From Hymenobacter sp. BT188 (lineage in GTDB: Bacteria > Bacteroidota > Bacteroidia > Cytophagales > Hymenobacteraceae), in assembly GCF_014333585.1 (NCBI RefSeq), contig NZ_JACSCW010000002.1:868001-932000 (forward strand): a stretch of DNA of 64,000 bases. The letters are read 5' to 3'. Every line of letters starts with the position of its first letter. The first letter of the stretch is position 1. The notes under the pieces were generated by a model. The model made no database searches, was not told the origin of the DNA, and worked only from the letters and a program-made list of their open reading frames with translations. The translations under genes and the position numbers were made by a program. Positions 43,373 through 52,402 of the stretch are shown one piece after another.

Positions 43373-44692
43373 ATGAAAAAGATATTGATACTGCTGGCTG
43401 TGCTGTCGATGATGACAAGCAGCTGCGACAAAGAATACCTGAACCCCAGTACCGCCAGCGACGTGCAGGTGCTAACCAACGCCGACGGCCTGATTACGGT
43501 ATGCAACGGCTTGCAGGCGCGCTTCACGACGGGCGGTGCGCTGAGTCCGCTCTATAATACGGTGGCCGCTGGTGGCCTGAGTACCCGCGAGCTGAGGATT
43601 ATTAACGTCGGCAATATTGAGGAATTTAATATCAGCCTGGGAGCGGGCAACGTAACAAACCTCAACGGCGTGGTGCGCAACCTCTGGACCCAGTCGCAGC
43701 TGGTGCGTGCCAATGCCGACCTCGTGCTGGCCAATGCCAACAACGCAGCCGATCCTGGTACGCGCAGTGGGATTGTGGCGTATGCCAGCATCTTTCGGGC
43801 GCTGGCAATTGGCACCTTAGCACAATCCTTCGAGCAGATTCCAATTGTAACGCAAGCCAACGCACCCTTTGTGAGTCGGGTGCAGGCGCTGCAGTCGGCT
43901 GTAGAACAGTTGGAAACGGCCGCCGCGCAACTGAATACGGCGCCAGTATCAGCTGATTTCAACAGTAAAATTATTGGGGGCATCAACCTGCCCAACACCG
44001 TGCAGGCCCTCATTGCCCGCTACAGCCTGATGTCCGGCGACTATGACAAAGCTTTAGCGGCCGCCGGGCGGGTGGATCTGGCTAGCCGTTCGGTATTCAG
44101 TTTCGACGAGTTGGCTCGCAATCCAATATTCGAGGTTGCTTTCGGCAACCGCAACGTGTTTGAGCCGACTGATGTGAACCTGGGCCTGACGGGAGCACTG
44201 GCGCCCGAGGCGGGTGACCGGCGAATCCCGTTCTATACCCGCGCCAACGCCACCTCCACGCAAAATTTGGGCACCGGCTTTTATAGCGCCAGCGCGGCAC
44301 CTGTTCCGGTGTATATACCCGGCGAGATGCTGCTTATCCGGGCCGAAGCCTACGCCCGCAAAAATGACCTGACCAACGCCGTGCTGGAGCTGAACCGGGT
44401 ACGAACCAGCACAGCGCCCGCAACCACTATCACTGGCGGCTTGCCTACGGCACCTCCCGGTGCCGGTCTGGCGCCGTACGCCGGTCCGCTTACACAGCAG
44501 GCGGTGCTGTTGGATATTCTGCGAAACCGCTTTGTAGAGCTTGCCTTCCATGGTTTCCGACTGGAGGACAGCCGGCGCTTCAATCGGCCTGGTCCGGGCG
44601 CGGCTGGTTCCGAGCGCAACCGTAATTTCTATCCATACCCGCGCACCGAGCGTGAAAACAACTCTGTTACGCCTGATGACCCTGCGGCGTAG
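43373..44692 (+). CDS. SusD/RagB family surface lipoprotein
   Basis: The 439-residue protein is the ligand-binding lid of the preceding SusC barrel. Signal MKKILILLAVLSMMTSSC ends in a lipobox (Cys at about 18). TPR-like helices contain LWTQSQLVRANADLVLANAN and YASIFRALAIGTLAQSFEQIP. The C-terminal hallmark is LLIRAEAYARKNDLTNAVLELNRVR and RNRFVELAFHGFRLEDSRRF. The frame opens at an ATG at 43340 that overlaps the SusC stop, but the lipoprotein signal favours 43373. It ends at a bidirectional terminator facing the second, opposite SusCD locus. Confidence 0.92.
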   Translation: MKKILILLAVLSMMTSSCDKEYLNPSTASDVQVLTNADGLITVCNGLQARFTTGGALSPLYNTVAAGGLSTRELRIINVGNIEEFNISLGAGNVTNLNGVVRNLWTQSQLVRANADLVLANANNAADPGTRSGIVAYASIFRALAIGTLAQSFEQIPIVTQANAPFVSRVQALQSAVEQLETAAAQLNTAPVSADFNSKIIGGINLPNTVQALIARYSLMSGDYDKALAAAGRVDLASRSVFSFDELARNPIFEVAFGNRNVFEPTDVNLGLTGALAPEAGDRRIPFYTRANATSTQNLGTGFYSASAAPVPVYIPGEMLLIRAEAYARKNDLTNAVLELNRVRTSTAPATTITGGLPTAPPGAGLAPYAGPLTQQAVLLDILRNRFVELAFHGFRLEDSRRFNRPGPGAAGSERNRNFYPYPRTERENNSVTPDDPAA

Positions 44693-44708
44693 CATCAACT
44701 AAACGCAC

Positions 44709-44743
44709 AAAAAAGCCCCCCAGAAATTCTGGGGGGCTTTTTT
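44709..44743. terminator. Bidirectional terminator between the two SusCD loci
   Basis: A-tract, GCCCCCCAGAA, a very short loop, TTCTGGGGGGC and a T-tract. It separates the convergent SusCD loci. Confidence 0.93.
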
Positions 44744-44763
44744 GATAAATGCAAAGAGCTAGA

Positions 44764-46017
44764 CTACAGGGCTTTTACATCCAGCGCCAGGCTGACGCCA
44801 GTAGCCGTCCGGTTCAGGCCGGTTACTGTGAAGACTACATACTGGTCGCCGCCCCGCACGCGGGCCACATACACGTCGCCCACTAGTACGTTGGCTACGC
44901 TGGCTACCTGATTCGCCGCCGTGGCCGTGAGATAGGTTTGACGGATGCTGTTCGACGTAGCAGCTGTGTACACCGCGGCGGTCGTTTTTACCAACCGGGT
45001 AGTGTTCAGGGCGTCCAGCTTCACTTGGTTGGTGGCAATGCTGGTGATGGCAATATCCTTCACCGTAGCCGCGTCGGCAGCAGCGGCCGCACTGAATGCA
45101 GCAAAGTTGAAGGCTGCCAAATCGCCGCCGGTGGTGCCGGTGTACGTGAGCGTGATGGGGCGCACCGCCGCTAGAGCTGTGGGTGTACCGGGCGTAATAG
45201 CGCTCGAAGTAACTGAAGCCGAACGGGCTGGCGTGCGCACTTTTGCCTCAAAGCGGAAGGTAACAGCCTGACCGGCCGAGTTGGCCGGAATAGTTGCATC
45301 AACGCTTAGCGTAGTGGCCGCGCCGGTTTGGGCACCAACCGCGGGCAAGCGCTGGCGCAGCAAGCGCCGCTCAGCAGTGGTTCCAACCTGAACATAGGTA
45401 ATCAGGCTGTCCAAGTCTTTGTACAGAATGGAAGTGGCGGGCGTGGTCGTTGTCGCCGACGTCACACCGTTCACGTTCAAAGTCAGGTTGTAGCGCACCA
45501 CATCGCCAGCTACTATGGGGCCAGCGGTGGGGGCCGTTACGTTCGCAACGCTGTTGATGCGAATGGTAGGCGTGGCCTCCGCTACCCGAAACTCAGCGGA
45601 GCGGGTTCTGAACTGGCCGTTTTGGCTAACCACGCGCACATCTACCCGAATCAACGACTTGTTGGCAGCCTGCGGCACTACGTAGTTTACCACCAGCGTG
45701 TCAGCCCGCTTAAGGCGAGAGTAAGCAGGTTTATAAGGGATGGTTTGCACCACCACGGAGTCGCGGCTGGGCTCCACTTTTTGCAGCACCAGGATCTCAT
45801 TGATAGGGTCTGTCTGTTGGGCAAAATTTAGCTCTAGCGGCACCGTTTCACCCACAGCATATTTGGTGGCCGGCGTAAAGCTGGAGTTGGCAAGAATGGT
45901 CGGGAATTGTGGCCCAACTTCAGTATAAAGCTCGTCCAGCTTCTCATCGCAGCTGGTGGTAAGGCCAGTGAGCGTGAGCAGTAGGAGAGGGGCGTAACGT
46001 TTTAGAAAATGCTTCAT
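44764..46017 (-). CDS. Surface lipoprotein of a SusCD locus, unknown family
   Basis: The 417-residue protein begins MKHFLKRYAPLLLLTLTGLTTSC, with the lipidated Cys followed by DEKLDELYTEVGPQFP, an acidic tail start typical of surface-exposed lipoproteins. The mature sequence is rich in Thr, Ala and Val and looks like a series of beta-sandwich repeats (about 45-130, 150-240 and 240-330), without enzyme motifs. It sits third after SusC and SusD, 56 bases from SusD, the position held by SusE/SusF-type glycan-binding proteins. A role as an additional surface binding protein is inferred from position only. Confidence 0.75.
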   Translation of the reverse strand: MKHFLKRYAPLLLLTLTGLTTSCDEKLDELYTEVGPQFPTILANSSFTPATKYAVGETVPLELNFAQQTDPINEILVLQKVEPSRDSVVVQTIPYKPAYSRLKRADTLVVNYVVPQAANKSLIRVDVRVVSQNGQFRTRSAEFRVAEATPTIRINSVANVTAPTAGPIVAGDVVRYNLTLNVNGVTSATTTTPATSILYKDLDSLITYVQVGTTAERRLLRQRLPAVGAQTGAATTLSVDATIPANSAGQAVTFRFEAKVRTPARSASVTSSAITPGTPTALAAVRPITLTYTGTTGGDLAAFNFAAFSAAAAADAATVKDIAITSIATNQVKLDALNTTRLVKTTAAVYTAATSNSIRQTYLTATAANQVASVANVLVGDVYVARVRGGDQYVVFTVTGLNRTATGVSLALDVKAL

Positions 46018-46073
46018 ATGCAGAGTTGCGGAAGTAAGTCAAAGAAAAACGCGCTGGGGGGGCAAAACCGGCC

Positions 46074-47615
46074 TTACGGCTGGTCCCACCACACAGGCAG
46101 CGCGATATAATCAGGAGCATTGCCACCTATGCGGGCAATTTCGTTCGGGTTGTACAATACCTCTGTAGCGCCGGGCAACAGGCGGCGCGGGAAGCGCACA
46201 CCGGCGGGCGTAGTAGGCGTAGCCGGCACGACAAGCGCCTGGTTTACACCTGTTGGTACCCGCAAATTCACATAAACCGACGGGTTGAATTCGAAGCGGC
46301 GCAAATCAGACCACGACTCCGGGTTCAGGAACATGGCGATGTACTTCTGCTCCATGATGTTCTTTAGCGTCAGGTCGGCGGCACTTTGAGGTACGGCGGC
46401 GCTGGCTAAATAAGCCGTAATCTGGGCTTCGGTAATGGTAGGATAGGTAAGCACCGGTGTGCTGGTGCTGGAGCCGCCCACGCCGATTTTGCGCATGTGC
46501 GCCCGAATGCCCTCCTGGAAAGCCGTGAAAGCCCGCGTGCGGTTGTTAGCCCGGAACGCCGCTTCGGCCTCAATAAACTTCAGCTCGTGGTAGGTAATCA
46601 ACTCAAAGTAGCCCAACTCGCGGGCGTACCAACTGGCGTAGAAATCGGTCTGTACGGTTGTGGGCTGGGGGCCGCCACCCACGCCGGGGTCGGCGCCGGT
46701 GCTGGTGGCCGTAGCCATAATGGGTAGGCGAGGATCGACAACCCCAAAGGTGCGTCCATCCAGATACTTAATGAAGTTGGCCGAGAAAGTTGACGTCGCG
46801 AAGTTGTTGCGGGTCGTACCGAAGATATTGGTAGTGCTTACCAATGGTGCCACGGCCACCTGAAACTGGAGTTGAGCATCATCAGCGGTAGCCTTAAATC
46901 CCTGATCGACCAGCGCTAGAATAGCGTTGGGATCATAGGGGGCTTTCTTGGTGAGGTGATGATTCTGCCGGGCCTTGAGGGAGTAAGCCAGCTTAATCCA
47001 CTTGCTTACATCACCGCGGTACAGGATGTCGCCGCTGACGCTGGGCGAGGTCACGTAAAGTGGACGGAAGTTGGCCGAAGCCGGCTTGCTCATTTCCGTA
47101 ATGCCTTCGTCGAGCAGCTTGTTGATGTTAGCATAAATCTCTTCCTGCGGATCATACTTAGGCGTATAGTTCCGCGCACCCAAAAAGGCCTCCGAGTATG
47201 GAATGTCACCGAACATATCGGTGGCGTGGCTCAGAATGAGCGCCATCATGATTTTGCCCGCGCCTACATAATACACCGAGCCTTCAGCTTCCGCCGCCGC
47301 TATCATCGGCGGAATATTGCCCCCCGAGTAGAAGTAGGTGTAGTTGAAAGAGTTGGTGCTTTGTGCGTTGGTGTAAAAGAAGTTGTCAACGGTATTGTTA
47401 GCCGTACGGCTAACCAGATATTGCGTGATAAACGGCGTACGCAGGGCCGTAAACATCTGCGTTTGAGCCCCGTTCGAGATGATATTCGGGAGCAGGAAGT
47501 TAGGCGTGGCCGTAGTTGGGTTGTTCGGATCGGTGTTCACGTCGAGGAAGTCGTCGCAGGAAGTGAACATACCGCCGCCCAGCACCAGGCCCAGCAGAAG
47601 GATAAGTTTTTTCAT
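46074..47615 (-). CDS. SusD/RagB-like lipoprotein (SusD-like_2 type)
   Basis: A 513-residue lipoprotein with signal MKKLILLLGLVLGGGMFTSC, then DDFLDVNTDPNNPTTATPNFLLP, the hallmark of the SusD-like_2 group (PF12771). TPR-like helices follow: KIMMALILSHATDMFGDIPYSEAF, DPQEEIYANINKLLDEGI, WIKLAYSLKARQNHHL and YHELKFIEAEAAFRANN. It is distinct in type from the plus-strand SusD. The SusC partner is 60 bases upstream. This group is often associated with non-starch substrates, including proteins or host and algal glycans, so the two SusCD loci probably take up different ligands. Confidence 0.93.
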   Translation of the reverse strand: MKKLILLLGLVLGGGMFTSCDDFLDVNTDPNNPTTATPNFLLPNIISNGAQTQMFTALRTPFITQYLVSRTANNTVDNFFYTNAQSTNSFNYTYFYSGGNIPPMIAAAEAEGSVYYVGAGKIMMALILSHATDMFGDIPYSEAFLGARNYTPKYDPQEEIYANINKLLDEGITEMSKPASANFRPLYVTSPSVSGDILYRGDVSKWIKLAYSLKARQNHHLTKKAPYDPNAILALVDQGFKATADDAQLQFQVAVAPLVSTTNIFGTTRNNFATSTFSANFIKYLDGRTFGVVDPRLPIMATATSTGADPGVGGGPQPTTVQTDFYASWYARELGYFELITYHELKFIEAEAAFRANNRTRAFTAFQEGIRAHMRKIGVGGSSTSTPVLTYPTITEAQITAYLASAAVPQSAADLTLKNIMEQKYIAMFLNPESWSDLRRFEFNPSVYVNLRVPTGVNQALVVPATPTTPAGVRFPRRLLPGATEVLYNPNEIARIGGNAPDYIALPVWWDQP

Positions 47616-47675
47616 AAAAAGTAAAGACAGACAAGGCCGAAAAAGCCCCCCAGGGGAGGTGCAGCCAGATGAAGT

Positions 47676-50600
47676 TTAGAAAGTAACACGTACGCCCATG
47701 TCCACGCCGCGCGTGGCCGGAACGCTACCGAAGTCGAAGCCATTGGAACCGCCGCCGCGCACGCCAGCACCAGCCGCCGATGTCTCAGGGTCAGCGCCGC
47801 TGTAGTTGGTGAGTAGCAGCAGGTTGCGTCCGGTTACGCTCAGCTCAAGCCCCTTCACGAACGACTGACCGAAAGCCGCCGCCGGAATGTTGTAGCTCAG
47901 TGTCGCATAGCGAAGGCGCGTCCAGGAGCCATCCTCGATGAAGGCCGAGCCCACGACGCCCAATACGTTCTGGTAGTATCCCTGGGTCAGCTCCACGGGG
48001 CGAGTGTTCTGGGTGTAAGTGGTCGAGCCGTCACTGTTAGGTGTTGCAATTACGCCGTCGAATACCACTTCCTTGTAGCGGTCGAGGGTGCGCTCGCTCA
48101 AGCCGCTGGTGCGGGTGGCATACCAGTCGTTGCCGTTCACTACCTTGCCGCCCTTGCGGAAATCAAGCAGGAAAGTGAATTGCAGGGCTTTGTAGCTGAA
48201 CGTGTTGGTAACCTGCGTAGTGAAGTCAGGAGCACGGTCGCCCTGGTAGGTGAAGGCGCTATTTACCAACGGATAACCTGTAGTGCCATTGATCAGAATG
48301 CGGCCTTCAGGGTCGCGCTGCCAGTCGCTGGCACCGATGCCCGTTAGCGGCTTTCCAGGGTAAGCACCGCCCTGAGCAAAGTCAATAATAAAGGCGTCGG
48401 ACTGGTTTACCACGGTCAGTACGCTAGGTAGCTCCACCGTCTTGTTTTCGTTGCGGTAGAAGTTCGCGTTTATGTCCCAGCTGAAGTTGGTGGTCTTGAT
48501 GGGCGAGCCATTCAGGGAGATTTCAACACCCTTATTTTCTACGGTTCCGCCGTTGATGTACTGCAGAATAAAGCCGGTAGCCTGACTCACGCGGGGGGCA
48601 ATTAATTGGTCAGTGGTGCGCGTGCGATACACGTTCACATCCAGGCCCAAGCGGTTTTGCAGGAAGCGCATTTCGATGCCCAACTCATACGAGCGCGTAC
48701 GCTCCGGAATGAGCAATCTGTTCGAGCCGAAGAAGCCATTGCGGAAGCCGCCACCGATGTATGTGTTAGCCGCTAGCGGCGACTCTACGCGGTAAGGACC
48801 CGTGTCTTTGCCTACTTCTGCCACCGAAGCCCGCAGCTTGCCATAGTTCAGGATTGGGTTCTGCTCGAGACCCAGTGTGCGGGTGAACTCGTAGCCCGCC
48901 CCGATGGAGCCGTAGCCGAAGCCCTTGCCGTAGATCTTGTTCTTATCTGGGCGGGGCAGCGTGGAGGAAATGTCGTAGCGGCCGCTGAACTCGAGGAAGA
49001 TCTGATCCAGCAACACCAAGCTAAGTTGAGCAAAGTTGCCTACCAACCGGCGCTGTACGTTGCTGGTTAGAGCGTTGCGGTTTACGGTGTTGTTGATGCT
49101 AACGAAGGTTGGGTTCTGAAAAATCAAACCGATAACGTCCGTCTTCTCATTGCGAAGTTGCTCGACCGTGTTGCCCAAGGTCAGCGTGCCGCTGAAATTT
49201 TCGCTGAACTGATGGTTCAGGGTAGCCAGGAAGTTGGAGGTCAGAAGGCGGTTGGCATTCGTCGTTTCGGCAATACCGCCATCCTGGTTATTTACTAGTG
49301 AGGTGCCCACGGCCCGTACCGAGCGCACGCGCTCCTGGTAAAAGTCGGTGCCCAGCGTATAGCTGAAATTCAGCCACTTGTAAGCCGCAAAGTTCAACGT
49401 CGTATTACCGATAAAGCGGTTGGTGCGGTCGGTTTGTGGGTTGCGATTTACCGTGAAGTAAGGATTATCAGCATCGCTGGCGCTGGTAGAAGCACCCGTC
49501 AAACGGCGGCGGCTGCCGTCGGGGTTGAGGTAGTTGCGGGCGTCGTCATTACGTGGCCAGTTGAGCAAGCTGATCAAATAGCCCCCCGAGCCGCCAAATA
49601 AGCCCGGACCCTGCACCGGCCGCTCGCCACCCGAGTTCAGGTAGTTTGCGGAGGCGTTGGCGCTGAACTTAGGCGAAATCTGCACGGTGCCGGCCAGGCG
49701 AACGGACGCTTTGTCGTACTGGCTTTCAGGCGTAATGCCTTTGGAATCGAGGTGCTGTGCCGAAAGCAGGAAGCTGGCTTTTTCCGTGCCGCCTGTCATC
49801 GTTAAGTAGTTCTGGAAAGAGGTGCCCTTCTGATAGAAGTCTTCTAGGTTATTGAATACTTCTTCACCTGGCGCAAAGCGCGGCCCCCACGACTGGCGAG
49901 TGCCCGGATCGAAAATACCATTCGAGCCTTGCTTGTATTGGTCCTGGAGCTTGGGCAGACGATTTACTTGGTCTACCGAGAATTGGGTGCGATATGTAAG
50001 CGTGGTACGACCGGCAGTGCCACTCTTGGTCTTGATGATTACGGCGCCGTTGGCAGCACGCAGGCCGTAGAGTACGGAAGCAGCGGGGCCTTTCAGCACG
50101 GTCATACTCTCAATATCTTCGGGGTTGATGTCGGAGGCGCGGTTGGTGGTACCTACCGAGCGACCCAAAATGCCGTTGAAGGCCGAACCGCCACCGGGTG
50201 CCGTCGATTCGGCGAAGGACGAGTTATCCATGATAACGCCATCGATGACGAACAAAGGCTGGTTGTCGCCATCAAGCGAGGTGCCGCCGCGAATCACGAT
50301 GGCGGCGCCCTCGCCGGGGCCACCACCTGAGCTGGTGATGTTTACGCCCGCGATTTTGCCCTGCAAGGCATTCACGATGTTTGGCTGGCGCGAGTCAATA
50401 AGATCTTTGCCTTGTACTTGCTGTGCACCGGTTACTTCCGTCCGCTTTGCCTTCTCGATGCCAAAAGCACTGGTGATAAATACTTCACCCAAGCTAGTGG
50501 TGCTGGCGGCCAAAGCCACGTCGATGGTAGCGCTGGTTGCGGGGCGTTCCTGCGCAGTGTACCCAATGAAGCTGAATACCAAGGTGCTGCCCTCGGCTAC

Positions 50601-50798
50601 ATTGTTGAGCGCGTAGCGGCCTTCAGCGTCGGTCTGAACACCATTGGTGGTGCCTTTGACAATTACGTTTACGCCTGGTAGGGGCGAGCGGTCATCGGCG
50701 GCTGTCACAACGCCGGTTACGGTTCGGGTGGTTTGGGCAAGAGCCGGAGGGGCTAGCAGCCACCCCAGCGCCAGGAAAAACCATAGAAGTTTTTTCAT
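47676..50798 (-). CDS. SusC/RagA family TonB-linked outer membrane transporter
   Basis: The 1040-residue protein begins MKKLLWFFLALGWLLAPPALAQ. It has the carboxypeptidase-regulatory domain (TVTGVVTAADDRSPLPGVNVIVKG) and plug motifs (LGEVFITSAFG, NALQGKIAGVNITSSGG, DGDNQPLFVIDGVIMD, GPAASVLYGLRAANGAVIIKTKSG). The barrel ends GVDMGVRVTF. The ATG at 50798 is preferred; the frame extends upstream to a TTG at 50915 across a leader hairpin. It leads a three-gene operon with the SusD-like_2 protein and an unknown lipoprotein. A half-site GCCCCCCAG with an A-tract lies in the gap between its stop and the SusD start. Confidence 0.95.
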   Translation of the reverse strand: MKKLLWFFLALGWLLAPPALAQTTRTVTGVVTAADDRSPLPGVNVIVKGTTNGVQTDAEGRYALNNVAEGSTLVFSFIGYTAQERPATSATIDVALAASTTSLGEVFITSAFGIEKAKRTEVTGAQQVQGKDLIDSRQPNIVNALQGKIAGVNITSSGGGPGEGAAIVIRGGTSLDGDNQPLFVIDGVIMDNSSFAESTAPGGGSAFNGILGRSVGTTNRASDINPEDIESMTVLKGPAASVLYGLRAANGAVIIKTKSGTAGRTTLTYRTQFSVDQVNRLPKLQDQYKQGSNGIFDPGTRQSWGPRFAPGEEVFNNLEDFYQKGTSFQNYLTMTGGTEKASFLLSAQHLDSKGITPESQYDKASVRLAGTVQISPKFSANASANYLNSGGERPVQGPGLFGGSGGYLISLLNWPRNDDARNYLNPDGSRRRLTGASTSASDADNPYFTVNRNPQTDRTNRFIGNTTLNFAAYKWLNFSYTLGTDFYQERVRSVRAVGTSLVNNQDGGIAETTNANRLLTSNFLATLNHQFSENFSGTLTLGNTVEQLRNEKTDVIGLIFQNPTFVSINNTVNRNALTSNVQRRLVGNFAQLSLVLLDQIFLEFSGRYDISSTLPRPDKNKIYGKGFGYGSIGAGYEFTRTLGLEQNPILNYGKLRASVAEVGKDTGPYRVESPLAANTYIGGGFRNGFFGSNRLLIPERTRSYELGIEMRFLQNRLGLDVNVYRTRTTDQLIAPRVSQATGFILQYINGGTVENKGVEISLNGSPIKTTNFSWDINANFYRNENKTVELPSVLTVVNQSDAFIIDFAQGGAYPGKPLTGIGASDWQRDPEGRILINGTTGYPLVNSAFTYQGDRAPDFTTQVTNTFSYKALQFTFLLDFRKGGKVVNGNDWYATRTSGLSERTLDRYKEVVFDGVIATPNSDGSTTYTQNTRPVELTQGYYQNVLGVVGSAFIEDGSWTRLRYATLSYNIPAAAFGQSFVKGLELSVTGRNLLLLTNYSGADPETSAAGAGVRGGGSNGFDFGSVPATRGVDMGVRVTF

Positions 50799-50837
50799 TG
50801 AAAGGAGAGAATGGTGAAAGGGAAGGAAAGGAGCATG

Positions 50838-50885
50838 AAAAGAAAAGACCGGAACCCGAGTGCTCAAAGCAGTTGGATTCCGGTC
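50838..50885 (-). terminator. Terminator-like hairpin in the leader of the minus-strand SusC operon
   Basis: On the minus strand, GACCGGAA and TTCCGGTC arms enclose 23 bases and are followed by TTTTCTTTT. The structure ends 40 bases before the SusC ATG at 50798. It could attenuate the operon or end an upstream leader RNA. Confidence 0.5.
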
Positions 50886-51168
50886 GACAAAGCGTCCGAA
50901 GTTATTGGGGGTCAATACACAAACAGGTACAGGTGCCCATAGAGGGAATAGCTAAACTGAACCGCAAAGTATAAACTACTTAGCAGCTATTCATCGATTC
51001 AGCGCACAGAAATGCGTAAAAGTGGATTTAAAGCTAAAGCTGAAGATTAAGCTGCACAACTATATATGGAATTTTATTAGCGGAGCTTGGACTCTGAAAC
51101 AGTAAGTGAAACCTATCAACTTTTCCTAAAACGTATTTTTTACCTTAGAGCGCCTCAACCTACTTCCT
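50886..51168. other. Intergenic region between divergent SusC and acyltransferase genes
   Basis: This AT-rich stretch presumably holds the divergent promoters. On the minus strand TATACTTTG (near 50966-50974) is close to the -7 consensus with one extra base. On the plus strand TACCTTAG (near 51141) has one mismatch. No gene or repeat is seen. Confidence 0.35.
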
Positions 51169-52347
51169 ATGCAATCTACTACGCAAGCTGCCATCAACAC
51201 GACGCACACGGTGCCGCTGGTAGAAGCCGCCGGCCCAGGCCGACTGGTGTCACTCGATGTATTTCGGGGCATCACCGTCATGGCCATGATACTGGTAAAT
51301 AACCCCGGCAGCTGGGGCCACATCTATGGGCCGCTGGAGCACGCCAAATGGCACGGCTGCACCCCCACCGATCTCATATTTCCCTTCTTCCTGTTTATAG
51401 TAGGCGTCAGCATTGTGTACGCGCTCGACTCGGCTAAGCAAGACAAAAGCCGCCACCCGCAACTACTGCTGCGCATTGTAAAGCGCTCGGCTATTCTGTT
51501 CGGGCTGGGACTGTTTTCAGCGCTGTTTCCCAGCTTCGTGTTCGAAACGGTGCGGATTCCGGGCGTGCTGGCGCGTATTGCCGTTGTATTCTTGATGTGC
51601 GGTACAATATTCCTGAAAACGAACTGGCGCACGCAGGCGTGGCTCCTGGGGGGCATTTTGGTGCTCTATAATATCCTCATACAAGTGGTGCCGGTGCCTG
51701 GTTTCGGCCCAGCCAACCTAGAACCCGCCACCAACCTCGGCGCCTGGCTCGATCGCCTCATACTAGGCGAAAATCACTTGTGGAAATCCAGCAAAACCTG
51801 GGACCCGGAAGGGTTGCTGAGCACCTTGCCAGCCATTGGTACAGGCATCGCTGGTATGCTGGCGGGCCAATGGCTGCGGTTGCGCAACGTAGAGCCAGCC
51901 ACTAAAGTAGCTTGGCTTTTTGTAGCTGGCGGCGCTGCTATTGTGCTGGGGATGATCTGGAATGGCTGGTTTCCGATCAATAAAAGTCTCTGGACGAGCT
52001 CATATGTACTCTACACGGCTGGTATTGCAGTGGCTATGCTAGCAGCACTCTACTGGCTTTGCGACGTGCACGGCTACCGCGCCTGGACTAAGCCTTTTTT
52101 GGTGTACGGCGTGAATGCCATTACCGTATTCTTCCTGTCGGGCTTGGTGCCGCGCCTGCTGCAGATGATTAAAGTACCTGTGGCTAATGGCGAGTCAGTG
52201 GGCCTGCGCACCTGGCTTTACAATACGTTTTTTGTGCCCTATTTCAGTCCTATCAATGCTTCGCTGGCCGGCGCCATTGTGTGCGTACTGATTTGGTTGG
52301 GGATATTGTGGGTGATGTATAGTCGGCGGATCATTATTAAGGTCTGA
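51169..52347 (+). CDS. HGSNAT-like multi-pass acyltransferase (DUF5009/NagX type)
   Basis: The 392-residue protein has about ten membrane helices. It begins with RLVSLDVFRGITVMAMILVNNPGSW and continues HAKWHGCTPTDLIFPFFLFIVGVSI, the signature of the heparan-alpha-glucosaminide N-acetyltransferase-like family. The His in HAKWHG is in the expected place. In bacteria, relatives occur in glucosamine and chitin gene clusters and may acetylate or transport amino sugars. The C-terminal part has VYGVNAITVFFLSGLVPRLL. It is divergent from the SusC operon and 10 kb from the GHL10 gene; the amino-sugar link fits with NagZ further downstream. Confidence 0.88.
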   Translation: MQSTTQAAINTTHTVPLVEAAGPGRLVSLDVFRGITVMAMILVNNPGSWGHIYGPLEHAKWHGCTPTDLIFPFFLFIVGVSIVYALDSAKQDKSRHPQLLLRIVKRSAILFGLGLFSALFPSFVFETVRIPGVLARIAVVFLMCGTIFLKTNWRTQAWLLGGILVLYNILIQVVPVPGFGPANLEPATNLGAWLDRLILGENHLWKSSKTWDPEGLLSTLPAIGTGIAGMLAGQWLRLRNVEPATKVAWLFVAGGAAIVLGMIWNGWFPINKSLWTSSYVLYTAGIAVAMLAALYWLCDVHGYRAWTKPFLVYGVNAITVFFLSGLVPRLLQMIKVPVANGESVGLRTWLYNTFFVPYFSPINASLAGAIVCVLIWLGILWVMYSRRIIIKV

Positions 52348-52349
52348 AG

Positions 52350-52386
52350 AAAAAAGCCCCCCAGAAAGACTCTGGGGGGCTTTTTT
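52350..52386. terminator. Bidirectional terminator, GCCCCCCAG stem family
   Basis: A-tract, GCCCCCCAGA, a five-base loop, TCTGGGGGGC and a T-tract between the convergent acyltransferase and ligase genes. The arm begins three bases after the acyltransferase stop. Confidence 0.93.
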
Positions 52387-52402
52387 CTTAATAGGTTAAA
52401 GT

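Noticed and set aside
41000..44000. Possibility that the two SusCD loci are a recent inverted duplication
   Set aside because: The SusD proteins belong to different subfamilies and the SusC proteins differ in signal, plug and barrel sequence, so they are unrelated copies brought together.
46050..46066. Seven-G run as a frameshift or phase-variation site
   Set aside because: It lies between the SusD stop and the lipoprotein start and thus alters no reading frame; it is better seen as one more variant of the GGGGGGC motif.
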